This document shows positions 32,532 through 46,980 of a stretch of 64,000 nucleotides of DNA, piece by piece. Source of the DNA: Ciona intestinalis (Eukaryota; Chordata; Ascidiacea; Phlebobranchia; Cionidae); NCBI RefSeq assembly GCF_000224145.3, contig NW_004190506.2, forward strand, positions 814,407 to 878,406, given 5' to 3'. Numbering within the stretch: position 1 is the first letter of the stretch; each line of letters opens with the position of its first letter. The notes beneath the pieces are model-generated. The model was not told the origin of the DNA. It did not search any database and saw only the letters and a list, made by a program, of their open reading frames with translations. A program made the position numbers and the translations under genes.

Positions 32532-35500
32532 ATGGCTTCCGCTGAGTTATTCGAAGATCCTTTCGATCCCGTTGAATATGTTGAAAGATTAGCATGGAGA
32601 ACGCCTGGAGGGGGAACTAAAGGAGGCGCACAAGGTTTTAATCCGCAGGTATCTATATTTCATCATACCTCATTGACTCCCGTATTGCTTAACAATTTGG
32701 TTAGAAATCCTCTCCTACTGCATCTGTTAACCGCTAATCGTATCAACCAACCACTAGCCCCTGCCCACTTATTACTTGTTACCTCAACTACCAACCTCAA
32801 ACACTTTCCAACAGCCTAATCTGTAACAAACATAAGATTCTTCAGTCTTCACTAGTGCCAATTCTTCGTAACTGATCCTGTATTGCACTCTCTTTTGGTT
32901 TAAAATTTATTAACATTGTCTTTCTTTTATAGCAATTACACGATGAATTTGTCGCTCACATCACTGAGTTAAAGAATTTAGATACAAGAATACAAAGAAA
33001 AGTTGAACGATTGGAAACAACATTACAAAGAGAGGCCAGGGCTCATGTTGAGAAAGTTGCTGATCTACAGAAAAGTCACCAAGTTGCTTTCAGCCATTTT
33101 CAAGTTTGTTAATTTTTATGTATTTGTTTACTTTATTTGGAGGGGCTGTTGTTAATGTTATGTAAAATTTCTTATATTGTTTGATGTTAATTTGTTATAT
33201 TTTAATTTGTCTCCAAACTAGCTAAAACCATGTCACCGAATGCACATACACACTAAATCCTATATGGTACATTGGTACCAATATCCTAATGTTCAATTTC
33301 AGTCCTTGGATGACCGAATCAACTATGTGGCAACTAAAGTTGTTCATCTTGGTGATCAGCTGGAAGGAGTGAACACACCACGTGCTCACGCTGCTGAAGC
33401 ATTAAAATTAATGAAGTAAGTAGGAAATTTAAAATTTTAAACTGTATACCGTCATTCATAGTCACTATACCTGGGGTGGCATGGTAGACAAACCTACACT
33501 GAAATTTCTTCACTGCATTAATCAGTAAACATTATGACCAAAAAGTTTGAATTTGATTTTGGGAATGTATGTCTTACTATCGCTGCCTCCACTGCATTTA
33601 AAAAAATTTGGCGCCTATACAGCCAATTGGTGTTCTTGTTTTTTTTACAACTTATTTTCCAGGTACTTTGATGAGTTTCTGTCTGATGAATTTACATCGG
33701 AAGCATTTGTCAACCCATATAGAGTTCACGATGCTGCTGATATTGTTCATAAACTTCATCTAATTGCTCAGGAGTTACCTTATGATCGATTTGCACCGGT
33801 ATACAATTAATTTTTAACCTGATATAAAAAATATATATGTTGTTGTTGTATATATATAAATATATGAAATACAATTTTCAACCTTACAAAACCCAAAGGA
33901 AAAAGTATATAATACACAAAAGCAACCCAGTTGCTTTTTTTGATTGCAGTTGCTGATGCTGTGATTTGTTTCTATATTTTATTACTCTTCAGTTTTGTTT
34001 TATGCTTCTTTTGCAGAAACTGACGATGTCATATAGGCGAAATATGTATATTTTTATTATACAGTTGGTTAGTTTTCATAGCACCGGATCCTTGCTGTAT
34101 AAAACAGTCGTATAAAAACTGTTAATTTTAGGTGAAAGCAAGCATAGTGTCGAAGTACCACACTATCGAGAGTGAATTATTGAATGAGTTTCGAGAAGCT
34201 CATAAAAATAATGAAGTTGCTAAGATGAAGGAATTGGCTTCTACTCTGTCTCATTTCAAAGGTAAATACAAGATAGCTTAATATTGAAAGTACTAGGATT
34301 TGTTTTATGTTCAATTTTTTGTTTTGTATGTGTAAATATAACTATATATATTTAATATATATATATATATTTATTTAGTTGTATTTGTTCTTGAAGGTTA
34401 TCAATACTGCATTGATGCTTTCATTGAGGAGAGCATTCAAAATTCATTTTACAATCGCAATGAAATATTTTCTGAAGTTGGCAACCTGTGTGCAAAGGTC
34501 CACAAGGTGAATGACTTTTAACATATCTTACTTTAATATTACTTCACTCACTCATCTTGTATGAAAAACCATAGTGTATTTCGGACATTTGGCTGTTTAT
34601 TGAATATGTTAAGTTGTAGCAAATAAACTAAAACTTCAGTGTACATATACTTTACTAAATTTTGGTAAAAAAATAAATAACTGCTTGAAGTCTAAATCAT
34701 TTTTATTCAATCAATTCCAATAAAGTAATTTATTGCAGGTGATTTTGAGCGTGTTCAGCTCTCCAGAGCAAGTGATGGGCAAACTGGTTGCGAAAATCTA
34801 TCAAACAAAACTAAGTGAACATGTTAGTGGTAAACTAAGGGAACACAGAAGCACAGACCCTGAAAAGTAAGTTGAAATGTTAAGCATATGATATTTACAC
34901 TAAAAACAGCCAGGTATATAATAGTCATTACACAAACCTGTTCTAAAGATGTTTAGTTACAACTGTTTGGAAAAATACATTTTATTACTTAATGTATTAT
35001 CAATTACATTTTGTTTCCAATTATTATTTATTTTTTATATTTTTTTTGACAATGTCTTTAAGTGAGGTGTATGTTGTTTCATTATTTCAATATACAATCA
35101 ATTTTTCTCTGTTAGTAGTGCTAAATAGGAATAAAATCGTTTATATTGGTAAAATTTCAATGTTTTTAGAAGAGAAGTATGTTATTGCTGTGTCATTGTT
35201 TTAAATTATTAATAAAATATATTTAGGTATCTTCAGCATCTTCATAAACTTTATGGACAAACTGTTGAGCTCTCTGGAAAGTTGTCTCAATATAAACTGG
35301 GCTCTGATTCAAATTTCCTCAATAAGTTGACAAAGTCAATATTTAAGGTTGGTGTAATATAAACGTGCAAAGATTACAAAACATTAGGTTTAAGATATTC
35401 TTAGACTTGCCATGTTAGTTCATAGTTATAAACAAAACAAAAAATTAGTTTTATCAATATGTCATTTTAGGCAATAGATACTAAGCTGTAACTTTTCAAA

Positions 35501-38276
35501 TGTCAACAGTCAGACTCAGTGTATATATTTAGATTTAGAGGTAGATGGGCAACTCACGGCTAAATCTCAGGTTCCATGTCGTGCCACACTGTAGTACCTC
35601 ACCCACTTGAATATAACCATTATCTTTCCTTAGACCTTTCTACAAACTTACATAGAAGTAGAGGAAAGCTTTCTTAAAGAGAAAGCAATGCTCATATCAC
35701 AGAGGTTTTATGATTCAAAGAATCACACCAAGAAACAACTTCACACAGGTATCTACATCTTGTGCCCACTTACATGATATCACGTATGTAACTTTGTGGT
35801 TTCTTACAGGTATTCAGGACTTGAAAGCTGTAATTTCTGATAAAACGAGCATTCGTTTTGGATTGGGCAGCAGTTCAACAGACAGCAATACAAGGGAAAC
35901 TTATTTGTCTCAAGAACTTGCTATAAATCTGCTACAGGTTTGCACACTTTTGTTTAGAGAAATCATTTAACGAATAGAAACAGCTTAAAATATGGAATCT
36001 AATGATTATCTGAATAGTGCAAAGTCTATGTTAAGGTATTGACATTAATTTATATATAAATAAAATTTTTACCTAAATTTGTATGATATAAAACTTTGTA
36101 TCATGTTTTTATTTTCTTTCATACTACTCATTTACAGGAAACAAAAATGGGATTTGGTCGTTGTAAAACTCTTTCTTCGCAATCCAAGTTGGCTGCTAAT
36201 GCAACTCGCATATTCAATTTATTACTTGAGTTCCTATGCAAGCAACACATTGAGTATGCCATTGATTTAGGGTTGATGGCTGTCCCACCATCTGATCCAA
36301 AGGTAGGTTTCATAATTATAACTAATGGATTGAACCTTAATAAAAACGAATGTGGTAAAAATTTAGCTCTTATAAAAAGTTTGAAAAAACATTTATGCTT
36401 TTACAAAAGTTTGTGGTCAAAATTAAAGTACAGGCTAGAAAAAAATGTATTTATACTTTGTTTACATAATATATATACCAACACATGTACTTTAACTTGT
36501 AAGCTGATCAACAACTTTTCTTTTTTTAAGTTGAGTTAAATACTGAATAAATTTTATTTACAGACTGAACCCAACATATATTTCCTTGATATTGTGCAAC
36601 AAACCAACACAGTGTTCCATCTATTTGAAAAGCAGTTTGCCGACCCATTGCTACCATTAGTTAGTGCATCTCCAAGCTATAGGTATCTACTTTTGTGCTA
36701 CTTTTTAATGACTAGTTATATGAAATTAATGCAATTAGTACAATCACTGTTTTCTAGTTTGGATTACAAGTTCTAATTAAAAAGAGCTAATTGCACTTAT
36801 CAATTACAATTTGAGCTTCAGTTACTACCTAAGCACTTCAAGTTAAAACTTCAATTAGAATATGCTAGGTTGAAAACAACACTACATTTTATGCATTTCC
36901 GTTTAGTTTTCTCATATTTTAACTAACAATGATTTTTCTTCCCAGTGAATGTGTACAGAGGAAGAAAAAAGTCCGGGAGAGGATGGAGGTTCAGTTAGAT
37001 ACAGGGATCGATAAATGTTTATCCTCCGTGATCGGATGGATGAGGCATATTATGAGGACGGAGCAGAAAAAGTCTGATTTTTCCACCGACCAGCCCCCCC
37101 AACAACAATACACCAATGCTTGTCAAATGGTAAGGTTCTTTAAACATCTGATGAAGAATTTTGGCATTTTTTTGTGATATTCTATAAATAATAATTTAAT
37201 TGTTCCGTAATGTTGAGTACTGTTAAATTTATATAAGATATAACAATTTTTATTTTTACTTGAACATTTAGCGTTAAAAGCTAAAGATAGTTATCTGTGT
37301 GTTGTTACTACAGCTTTGCAAGTATGTGAAGAAAGTGATTGACACCATGAGGACATCACTTGATGGAAATAATGTAGATGCTGTGTTGAAAGAATTCGGG
37401 ACCAGATATCACAGGTACTGCTATACTAGTCAGTACTCACTAGCTAACATTATAAATATATTTATGTATATATAAGATTTATTTTTTATATATGTATGTA
37501 TATATAAGATATTGATATAATTGTAATAAAACAAGATATTGATATAACTGGAAAAATACTTAAGAAACACTTAAAGCTAAACAAACCGTGAAATTAGGAA
37601 TCTGCAACAATATGTTGCCGGTATCTATCAGTAGCATGTATTATAGATTGATGTTTAATGCTTTTACATTCAATTTGAATATTATATACAGATTAGTATA
37701 CGATCATCTGCAGCAATATTCCTTCAGTTCTATGGGTGGTATGATGGCAATATGTGATGTCAATGAATACGGGTATGAAAAATTGCTTTGTTTCTTTTAA
37801 AGAATTTAACTGTATCACATTTTCTGGTTTAGTTGTAACGTTCCATCCTTTTTTCTTTGAGATTCAATAATGTTTTGCAGTGTTTTTGTAAAAAAATTAT
37901 TTAGTTCACTCAATCTTGAAATAATATACTTCCCGCAGAAAATGTGCCCAACAGCTACAGGTGCCATTCGTGAACTCTTTGTTTGAAAGTCTTCATTCTC
38001 TTTGCAATCTATTAGTTGTTGCTCCAGAAAATTTGCGACAGGTGAAATTTAAACATGACTTTACAATGTACATTTTAAGATTAAATCATGTTTTGTAGAT
38101 TTTTTGTAAAATATTTATATATTTTAGTTTTTTTTTTTTTACATTTGAGTTTTGTATATCTTATTCAGGTCTGTTCTGGAGATCAGTTTGCTAATCTGGA
38201 TCGAGCTGTGCTTCATACATTCGTTCAACTACGCTCAGATTATAGATCAGCAAGATTGGCAAAACATTTCTCTTGA
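32532..38276 (+). CDS. exoc5: exocyst complex component 5 (Sec10)
   Basis: Subunit of the octameric exocyst that tethers secretory vesicles to the plasma membrane. Exons: 32532-32648, 32933-33103, 33303-33415, 33663-33798, 34132-34261, 34397-34506, 34739-34866, 35227-35347, 35634-35748, 35810-35937, 36138-36302, 36564-36682, 36946-37129, 37314-37414, 37692-37772, 37939-38041, 38169-38276. All phases close and give 709 aa, almost exactly the vertebrate length (708). Strong landmarks are AELFEDPF at the start, YVATKVVHLGDQLEGVNTPR, KLHLIAQELPYDRF, YIEVEESFL, QRFYDSKNH, YFLDIVQQTNTVFHLFEKQF, LDTGIDKCL, YDHLQQYSFSSMGGMMAICD, NLLVVAPENLRQVCSG and the terminal LRSDYRSARLAKHFS. The N-terminal third is helical coiled coil. 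No damage is seen. Introns of the first and third exons contain dispersed repeats (near 32755 and 33466). Confidence 0.97.
32755..32850. repeat. dispersed repeat family E, copy 1
   Basis: Contains CCGCTAA...CAACCA..CTAGCCC..CCTAATCTGTAAC..AGATTCTTCA. A similar order of blocks is found at about 39025-39115. It lies in EXOC5 intron 1. Confidence 0.45.
33466..33615. repeat. dispersed repeat family D, copy 1
   Basis: ACCTGGGGTGGCA, then CACTGCATTAATCA.TAAACATT, then GGAATGT.TGTCT.ACTATC and TGCCTCC. The same blocks recur in the same orientation at about 56335-56475. It lies in EXOC5 intron 3. Confidence 0.6.
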
Positions 38277-38812
38277 TCTGTTCATTTCTAATTGATGTTA
38301 AAACAACACCGACAGCTGCATATTTAACTGTTTAATTACTTCTCTTATACACACGATTTCCTATATTCATGTGCAATGTAACATTGTAAATACATTAGAA
38401 TCTATGATTCATTGCTTTTGTGTCAAACTTATTAGCCTGTTAATATGCATTTTGAGTAATATTATCCGACGAGAATGCTTGAGCAATTAAGTTCGTGGTC
38501 GGCACGGCATAGTTTAATTGCCAAGAAGTGTTTATTGTAAGACATTTAAACGAGGTAACTTTGAGATATCGGTGAATCATTAATTTGGGGAATAACCAGA
38601 AGGTGTTGCTGTCTCGTGAGCGCTGGAACCGGAACAGTTGGGCACGATTTTGGATTTCTTACATTTGTTGTTCATGCCACGTATATCAAATATTTGCAAT
38701 TGAAAGTTGCAAAAAATACCGTAGTTAGGAGTTCTGATGTTCTAGATAAAATTCAATGTAGTAAGATCAGTATTTTTGAAATTTTGCGTCGGCCAACTGA
38801 ACCAGTATAACG
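38277..38812. other. intergenic region EXOC5 - TBC1D2
   Basis: 536 bp between tandem genes. It holds the EXOC5 3' UTR without a clear AATAAA and the TBC1D2 upstream sequence. A 64-codon open frame at 38616-38810 precedes the TBC1D2 ATG in another frame and has no recognisable content. The distance is longer than that of a typical operon pair. Confidence 0.5.
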
Positions 38813-41800
38813 ATGTCCTGCCCAACTGGTGTATTAATAGATTTTACCAACAGTGAGCAATCCAATGATAAAAATACTACACAGAATGTACCGGTAAGGT
38901 TTTTGATAAATACATTAACTTCCAGTATTAAATACCATAATTACTATGTATCTATTTAAAACGATAGCAAAGATCATGTTGTTTAAAGTATTCTTGGCTT
39001 AACAGATTGGATCATGTTTAAATTGGTGTGCTATAACCGCTAACCTGTATAACCAATAGCCCATGACCTACTTTTCACCAACCTAATCTGTAACGTAGAT
39101 TCTTCATTAATGCCACACATTTACTCTGTTTTACTATTAATGATACAAAAATATTTTTTACTTTTCTGTGATAGGTACCAGAATCTACCAACTCCAGTGA
39201 AGTAAATACCTCAGTGACTTCTGTTGTTTCATCAAGTGAATCCGGAAATAAAAAAGGCAAACTATGCGGCTATTTAACGAAAATATCAACCACTGGACTA
39301 ATGAAAAGTAAGTATGAGTGTTTGAAGGCATAAGTTTCAATATGTAAATCTGTACTAGGTGTTGTGTTAATATATATATTATTTGTCAATTTAAAAGATA
39401 TTGGGTAATAAATTAAGGTTTGTGTTAAAAGTATAGGAGAATTAGGCACGTTTGGTCATTTTTATTATATACTGACTTAAAAAGAGCAAACAGAAAATTA
39501 CTAAACCCGTAGTTTAAAGTTAAAATATTTTATTAAAAATTAAATCTGATTCCATTAAGTCAAAGTTTTCATGTTTTAACATTGTTTCATATAGCAATGA
39601 AATCAAGATGGTTTATTTATGCCCCTGAGACTTGTGAGTTGGCTTACTACAGATCATCTGACAGTGATATTGCTAATAATACTTCACTGGGTAAGATTCC
39701 ATTACGACAAGCTTCATTTAGCGTCACAGCTCCTGAACTGCAAGACAATATATTTACAATCACTGCTGAGAATGTGACACATAAGTTGCAGGTTCGTGGT
39801 TACAATTTTATGCATGAGAACATTTTTTTTACTAACTGTTGATTCCCTTCTCTTCGTTTTTTAAATAAAATGATCTTCGTGATCGTTTTCGAAAAGATAA
39901 ATAAAAATTATACCTATATAAATACTTTACAAAAACCTGCAAGACAACCGATTGAATCTTAAAATGTACAACCTGGAATATTTCAACTAAAAGATGAAAT
40001 GTGACAGTTTAATTATGTTATATTATTCATTACAGGCAAGTGACCGCAAAGCATTGTTATGGTGGCTGCAGGAGTTACAATCTCATCGACGTGTATTCAA
40101 CACAAATCATTCTTTCGACACAGATGATAAAACAGAATGGCACGGAACTTTATTAGGCTCAAGCGTCTTCTGGGTTCCCAACACCACTGATACTTGTAAA
40201 GGGTTACTTACTGTTGGACCTGCTAAAAAAAGACAAAGTAAGTGAAACTGTTTTGCGATATTTTAAGAAAAATATTTTGAAATGTTTGTTTTTTTTCAAA
40301 ATTCTTTATTTTTTTAAATCGTTTGTTAAGCTAAAACTTGCTGAAAAATGAAAATGAGAAAGTATAGTAGTATGTGAAGTAACTGTTGTGTTTTTGCTAA
40401 TATCAGTTCATGTTTAAATGCTCTGTTTTATATCAAAAGCATTAAATAAGCGTAACAAGGTAAAAATCCTTTAATTAGGCATATTAATAAATAAATGATT
40501 AGGTGTATGAATGTGTAACACTAACAGGAAATGAGGTGTACACTGCTTTCACTTTAAGCCAAAGCAAGCCTATATAATGTAATCATTGGACTTACTTTAT
40601 ACTTGTACTTAAACTAATTAGGGATTACACAGAAATTAAAATAAGATGTTTTATTTTTACATAACTAGGCTAAAATTAGTTAAAATGGTTTAAATATACC
40701 AAATATTTCACAAAGCCTTTAAAATAAATAAGTTGCGCTATTGTTAAAATATGCAGGAGGTGTATTGACATCAGCTTTAATTGTTTCCTGTTGAAACATT
40801 GCCGCATAATTACCCATGTTATGCTAACATTGTATGTACATTGTGTTTGGCTTGTAAGTATGTAATTTTCTGCTCTTTACTGGTTTCTTGAGCAAGACAC
40901 TTAATGGCAATTACTCCAGCCTAGTGATCACTAATGGGTTGTCCAAATTAAAATCCATATAAAAAAATAAAAAATATTCATATAGAAAGTAACCTACATG
41001 GTAACTCGCAAGCTGACATGAGGTGTATAAAACATATTAAAACACTTGTGTTATAATGACTGTCGTTTTCCAGCCACACTAGGATACACTAAGTTACATT
41101 TATTCATTTTTTTAATTGCACATATTGTAAATACGAGTCTAAATGTATCTATGACCATTATATTTGCTTTCAGCTGATGATGGAGGTTTAAACTTGAACA
41201 TTCTTCCCCATATTGACCAACCACCAGATACTGTGGCTGGTACGGCTGCGTCTCCGAAACGACAACCATCATTAAATGTCTTGTCCAACAGTAGCCTGGC
41301 TAGTTTAAGCGCTCGGATGCCAAGTTTAAATGCAGCTATCTCTAATGCAAGTATGGACTAATTTGTCTTTTGTAACTGCATGTCTGTTATGTGGACATAT
41401 TTCTTGAGAGTGTATTTAAAATGGTCCATAACTAGTTATTTTAGTCAGTAGTGTCTTTTAAAACTTTGGTGGTACCCTTACATTACATTTGGCCATCTCT
41501 ATCCATATACAAAGTTTGGTTTTACATTAGTATGCCCCTTTAGGGTAATTCATTCTATTGTATATTATTTTCATTTAAAAGGTGAAGTTGCAATGAAAGG
41601 TTTGAGAAGCAGTGCAAGTCGACTACGAGCTCCAACTTTTTCTGTTCGAGGATCAGACAAAGTAGATCTTGGTTTAAAGAACTCATTATCTGGTAAACAA
41701 TTATTTGAAAAATTTTCTACAATACATTGGTCAGTAAACATTGGAACCATATTTTAAAACTAATATTTTGTTGTCATATTTTCTATTTTTGCATATTGCG

Positions 41801-44800
41801 TGTGCAAGTAATACTGTATTACAAAAAGTGTTGAAAAGTCTAGTTGTTGTTTAAATTTTCATAGGTTCATTGACTGACATTCGACAAGCCATAAATAGTA
41901 GTGAGAATAAAACACCCAACATTCAAACACAAGTTGAAAGTTTGCAAAATAAAAATGATCGTCTCAATGAAGAACTGGAGCTGTTGAAAAATAGTCTTCA
42001 AACGAAAGAGGTTTGTCATCGTGTTAAAAAAATGATTTGGTGTTTCATATTTCAAGTTTATGACATGTATGTTCTATTAGGAAACTGTTCAAGTTTTAAA
42101 ATTGGCGTTACAAGAAAAAGAAAGTAATCCAAACCCAAGTAAGTGAAAGACTATTTATTTGATTAGTTATTAAGTTCTTGTGGTTTTCAACTATCAAGTT
42201 CTCTTTCTTTTTTGAAAAAGAAAAACAAAAACTTACAATTTTAAATATTTAGTATTTGGTAACTTAGACTGGGTTTATGAATTTGCACATGTCACACTAC
42301 CGCTCTCTCTAAGTTTTTACTGAGAAGCCATGTATGGGAACAGTGGTGCAGCCTCCCCTTTTTTTTGGTCTGTGTCATTTTATGTGAGGATAACAAAGTT
42401 AATGTACCCCTAACTCTATCTTAGTATTCACTGGAAAGGTATTTCTTCTTTAGACACAGGTGGCACAAAATCTACCAGCAATCTAAGATCTGAACTGATC
42501 GAGATCAGAATGAAAAATGAAAGTCTTCAACAAAATTTGAATGAATCCAAAGAAAAGGAGACTGAACTGACTGAACAGATATGTATGTTGCATGAAATGA
42601 TAACAGCAAAGGACCAAGTTTTAGTTCAACTAAGTAATGAGGTGGGTAACTTATTGGCAGCTTAAAATGCTTAATTTGATCTTTAATGGTTAAAATATAC
42701 AGTGTTTTAATAATTGGAAATTTGCATTCAAGAAATATATTTAAACTGTGATGCATAGGTTGTTTCAATTTAGCCAATCTTTAATGGTTACAAAAGCTTA
42801 CTTTTAAACCGTTTATATATTTTAATGTACAAGTGTTAAAATTGTTTCCATCACAGTTTTCTGTGTGTTTCAGGTATATGAACTTGAATCTTCTTACAAG
42901 TCCCTGTTAAATGAGAACTCAACATTAAAAGAAAACAAAAGTGAGGAATTTGTCATGGTTGCTCCTGTTGCAGAAGATGTGGATTTACTTAAAGTGGGAA
43001 ACCATGTGTTTAATAAATTAACTATCAGTTTAATAATAAATTCAATTGATTTAGTTCATTTTGTTATGTTTTTGAACCATCGATTTATGTAACTATATAC
43101 TATGTACCCTATGTTTTTTATAGCCTTTATTAAAAATAGGTTACAATATTATCATAAAACGCCTATGACATAAGTGTATGCTTGGTCAAAAGATTTAACT
43201 ATTCCACCCTTGGATCATGTTGTAAAATTTTATTACCAATTCGTGTAATCTTCCTGTGTACATTTGCATCGAAATGAACATTTTTGTAATCTTCCCGTAA
43301 AAAGTGTTGTGCGACTATGTATTATCAACACGATATACAGGACACACTTGAAGGATATACAGTTCAGAACAAGTTCTTGAACATGGAGATACTAGAGTTG
43401 GCAAACCTGAGACAACTCGATACTCGGAAAATAAAAATGTTAAGAGACAGAGTGAGTGAAAAGACTTATATTTCAAGTTGTATACTCTTAAGTCACATAC
43501 CGTATTTGTCTTGTTATGTTTTATTTTGGAATGCCTTAGTTAAATGAACTATTGTATTGTTGACAGGCTATATATAGAAAAACTGATGGATAATTGTTTG
43601 TTAATTATTTTTCAATCAACAATGTTATGACGAATGCTTTGACCTAATACAGTGAGACTTGAATGGGGTCATTGATTTTGCTGGGTCACCTATAACCAGT
43701 GAGCCACAAAAATATTATTGGTTATAAAAGTTGGCTACCAAAGACAAAATGTGAAATGTTTCTGTGTGTATTGTGGCAACATTGGGTAAAGATTAAAAGT
43801 TTAAAACCAATGCTTTGTTAATAATTTAGAATAGCCACAAAAAAGGAATCTAAGCAAACAATGGTTACTTTGCTTACAGTGCTCACAACAAGAAGCAGAA
43901 TATTGTCAGCTTCACAGCAAATACCTCGTTCTACTCTCGGAGATGAACAAACCGAGAACAGAGAGTTTAGGACTCACAGTTTCTGGCACAAAGATCGCTG
44001 GATCCTCGGATGCGGATCGGAAAGAAATGATGAAGATCTTGATAAGTGAAGCGCTGGATGATGCTGCGGAAAACTCAACCAAGGAGGATCAAAAGTAAGC
44101 AAAGAAAAGCTGGTTTTAAAATCGTTATCAAAGAATTAGACCTTCTCTAATGTTTATGTAGTTTCATGTTTATATTTTACAGAAAAGAATAAATAGGTTT
44201 TCTAGATAATTGACAATTGTGTACACTTTCTTTCCATAAACGTGTGTTTAGTTATTTCCAACTGTATAATACATTTACTATAGAAATTAAAAAGAGTAAA
44301 ATTCAAATTAAAAACTTATAAATATATATATTACACATCTCTATACTTATTTTTATTGACGCAGAGAAAGTAAATGGGATGAATTTGGATTCAGTCGATC
44401 TCTTGAAGATGAAACGGAAACTTCTCTCCTCTCAACTGCATCCAGGTTACAGAAGAGATCTTCAGATATTCTATATTCGCTGAGTCAGCATAAAGCCTCT
44501 ATTGCCATCAAGTGGCAGAACTACCTGTCAATCAACAAGTGGGTAGATATGTAAAATATTCACTTTATCAAGTTCACATCTAAAATCATGGCAGAAGTTA
44601 TATGCATTCAAAATCAGCATCAGCATCCAAAATTAGGATAAGTATAGAAAAATATAGCAAAAGTTATAAACAGCCTTTAAAGTGCAAAATAAGTGTCATT
44701 TTTCCACACAGAGAGCTTCAAGGAAATCAAGAACTTAAAATGTTGATTCGAATGGGAATTCCACACGAGTTACGCCCACAAGTGTGGAGCTGGATGGTGG

Positions 44801-46980
44801 AACGAAGGATTTCTCAACTTAGGTTTTTAATAAATATGTTGTGCAAATAAGTATACATAAATATTAAATGTATTTTTTCAACAAATCTTCTGTTTCATCT
44901 GTTTTTTTGTACTTTTTATGTTTTTTATGATTTTTTTATATTTTATTAACTTTTTTTTATAAAATATTTTTCCAGGCACCGCTTGGACTCTGGTGGTTCA
45001 TATTACTCCCAGTTAGTAGAAAGCAAAGAAGCGCAACTACCTTCCAAACAAATTGAACTTGACCTGCTTCGAACTCTTCCCAACAATCGTCATTTTGCAT
45101 CTATGGCGTGCAGTGGAGTGGAACAGCTGAGGAGAGTTCTGCGAGCGTACAGTGTTCATAACCCAAGTATTGGGTGAGTGTCCCAATTTCAAAGTGTCCA
45201 CAGCTTTTTAATGCAGTATCTGCCTAGTGGTGCAGTCATAAAAACTAAAGGGAGTTTAAAAAAAAAAACATTTTTTAATTTTTATATAAATTTTTAATTT
45301 AAAAAAAGGAGGGGGGTTGGGACTCTTTTACCCCCCTTGCTGCGCCCCAGCAGTTTTACTCTAAAAACACATTAAACAATTTACAATATATACTTCTGAA
45401 AAAAACAAACAGTAATACTTACCATTATACACAGGTATTGCCAAGGTCTTAACCGTGTAGCAGCTGTAGCGTTACTCTACCTGTGTGAGGAAGATGCATT
45501 CTGGTGTCTGGTGGCCGTGGTGGAACAGATTATGCCACCGGATTATTACAGCATGACTCTCACTGCTTCACAGGTTGAAAATTAATTGATTTTGTTGGTC
45601 AAATGATATGATATTGTATGTACTGTTGCTTCTAGGCATATTAGACTTGTATTTCCAAAACATAAGTCAAAATGATCAAAATCAGAAAGTAGAATAAAGT
45701 AAAATGATATGTGATCATAAATGTCCTAAATACCCTTATATACTTCTATAAGCCACAATTGTTTTTAATCCAAAACAATTCAAAATATTTTTTTGTATAC
45801 TGTACCTTGTTTGAAAAATGGTTTTGCCTAAATAACTTCACAGGTATTATGACATTAATAACAGAAACAATTCCAATGAAGTATTGAGTATTGAGTATCT
45901 GTTAGTAACTTGCAGGAAGGTAGCCATATAGAAAAATGGTAGTACACACCTTTTAGGTTGCATACCCCTTTACTTAAACCAGCATCAACTTAAAAGTCAT
46001 AAATACCTATACTTAATAATTTCCTAAATCCCTTTCAGGCTGATCAGAGAGTTTTCCGTGACTTATTAGCTGAGAAACTACCACGGTTGCATCGACATTT
46101 TGAAGCAGCAAATGTGGACACTTCGCTTATTACTTTCAACTGGTTCCTCTGCATATATTGTGATAATATACCAGCTGAGACCATGCTTCATGTATGGGAT
46201 GTGTTGCTATATGAAGGAAGCAAGGTGATTTATATTTGTCTGTGTATATTTATGCTTTATCTGTGTATAATTTAATATGTGTACAATACTACAGGAATTG
46301 TTAATACAAGATTTTCGTAAATGCCAGATGTATTACATGAAAAGCATATTACATTGGTGTATGCCAAGATGTGCCATTATTAGAATACAAAATGATTTTA
46401 TCTTAGGTCTTATTCCGATTTGGTCTTGCGTTTTTCAAATCAGTGGAAGAAGAGATTCTTCAATTGAACGACTACATCGCTATTTTTAACTTCCTTCGTG
46501 TTATGTCTCACCGCATGCATGATGTCAGGTATATAATAATTATATTACCAAGTGTATTTTGCAATCTGTCGTAGAGGTTACCGCTCAAATTTAACAACTT
46601 GTAGCAAATTCTTAGTTATACTTATATGGGATGACAAATATTGAATTTCTATTAAAAATATTACATTATTTGTATAATCTATGTTTGTTGAATAAAATCT
46701 TAAGCTAATATATTTTGTATAATCAAGATACCTCTAAAATATGTTTTATTTGACTTACACAACCAAATACATGACAAACAGTATATCATTCAGGTCATTG
46801 ACTCAGATCGCCTTCCAAACTCTTAACCATTTCCCGATGCGTAAGATTCACCGCCTTCGTGCGTTGCACCTCGAAAAAGTGAACGCCGAACTTCGGGAGT
46901 TGGAAAATCTTCGGCGAGGATTTGTGAGTGTGAGGAAGAATGTACAGGATGCTGATGCTGATAGTGATGAGGACTCATGA
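38813..46980 (+). CDS. tbc1d2: TBC1 domain family member 2 / 2B-type Rab GTPase-activating protein (PH - coiled coil - TBC)
   Basis: Rab GAP of the Armus type, expected on endosomal membranes (Rab7 is the vertebrate TBC1D2 target). Exons: 38813-38893, 39175-39307, 39595-39791, 40036-40237, 41174-41350, 41582-41692, 41865-42010, 42081-42138, 42454-42641, 42874-42993, 43341-43451, 43880-44094, 44365-44538, 44712-44822, 44976-45173, 45435-45573, 46039-46224, 46407-46528, 46794-46980. Phases close to 951 aa. A PH domain (about 50-145) has KLCGYLTKI...MKSRWFIY and ends with WWLQELQ. A Ser-rich linker and long coiled coil (about 270-460) follow. The TBC domain (about 640-900) contains IRMGIPHELRPQVW, the arginine-finger motif IELDLLR and the glutamine-finger motif GYCQGLN, so GAP catalysis should be intact. 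The C-terminus is a Glu/Arg helix plus an acidic tail. Vertebrates have two paralogues, TBC1D2 and TBC1D2B; which one this equals cannot be told here. Confidence 0.94.
39025..39115. repeat. dispersed repeat family E, copy 2
   Basis: CCGCTAACCTG...ACCAATAGCCC, then CCAACCTAATCTGTAACGT and AGATTCTTCA match the copy at about 32755. It lies in TBC1D2 intron 1. Confidence 0.45.
40915..41095. repeat. dispersed repeat family B, copy 2
   Basis: CTAGTGATCACTAATGGGTT, AAGTAACCTACATGG.AACTC, GCAAGCTGACATGAGGTGTA and TTTTCCAGCCACACTAG follow the same order as 30117-30280. It lies in a 0.9 kb TBC1D2 intron that holds nothing else recognisable. Confidence 0.6.

Noticed and set aside
45170..45370. G-rich/C-rich inverted stretch in a TBC1D2 intron
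   Set aside because: It shares only short words such as GGTGCAG with other introns (42340, 51190); not enough to define a repeat family by eye.
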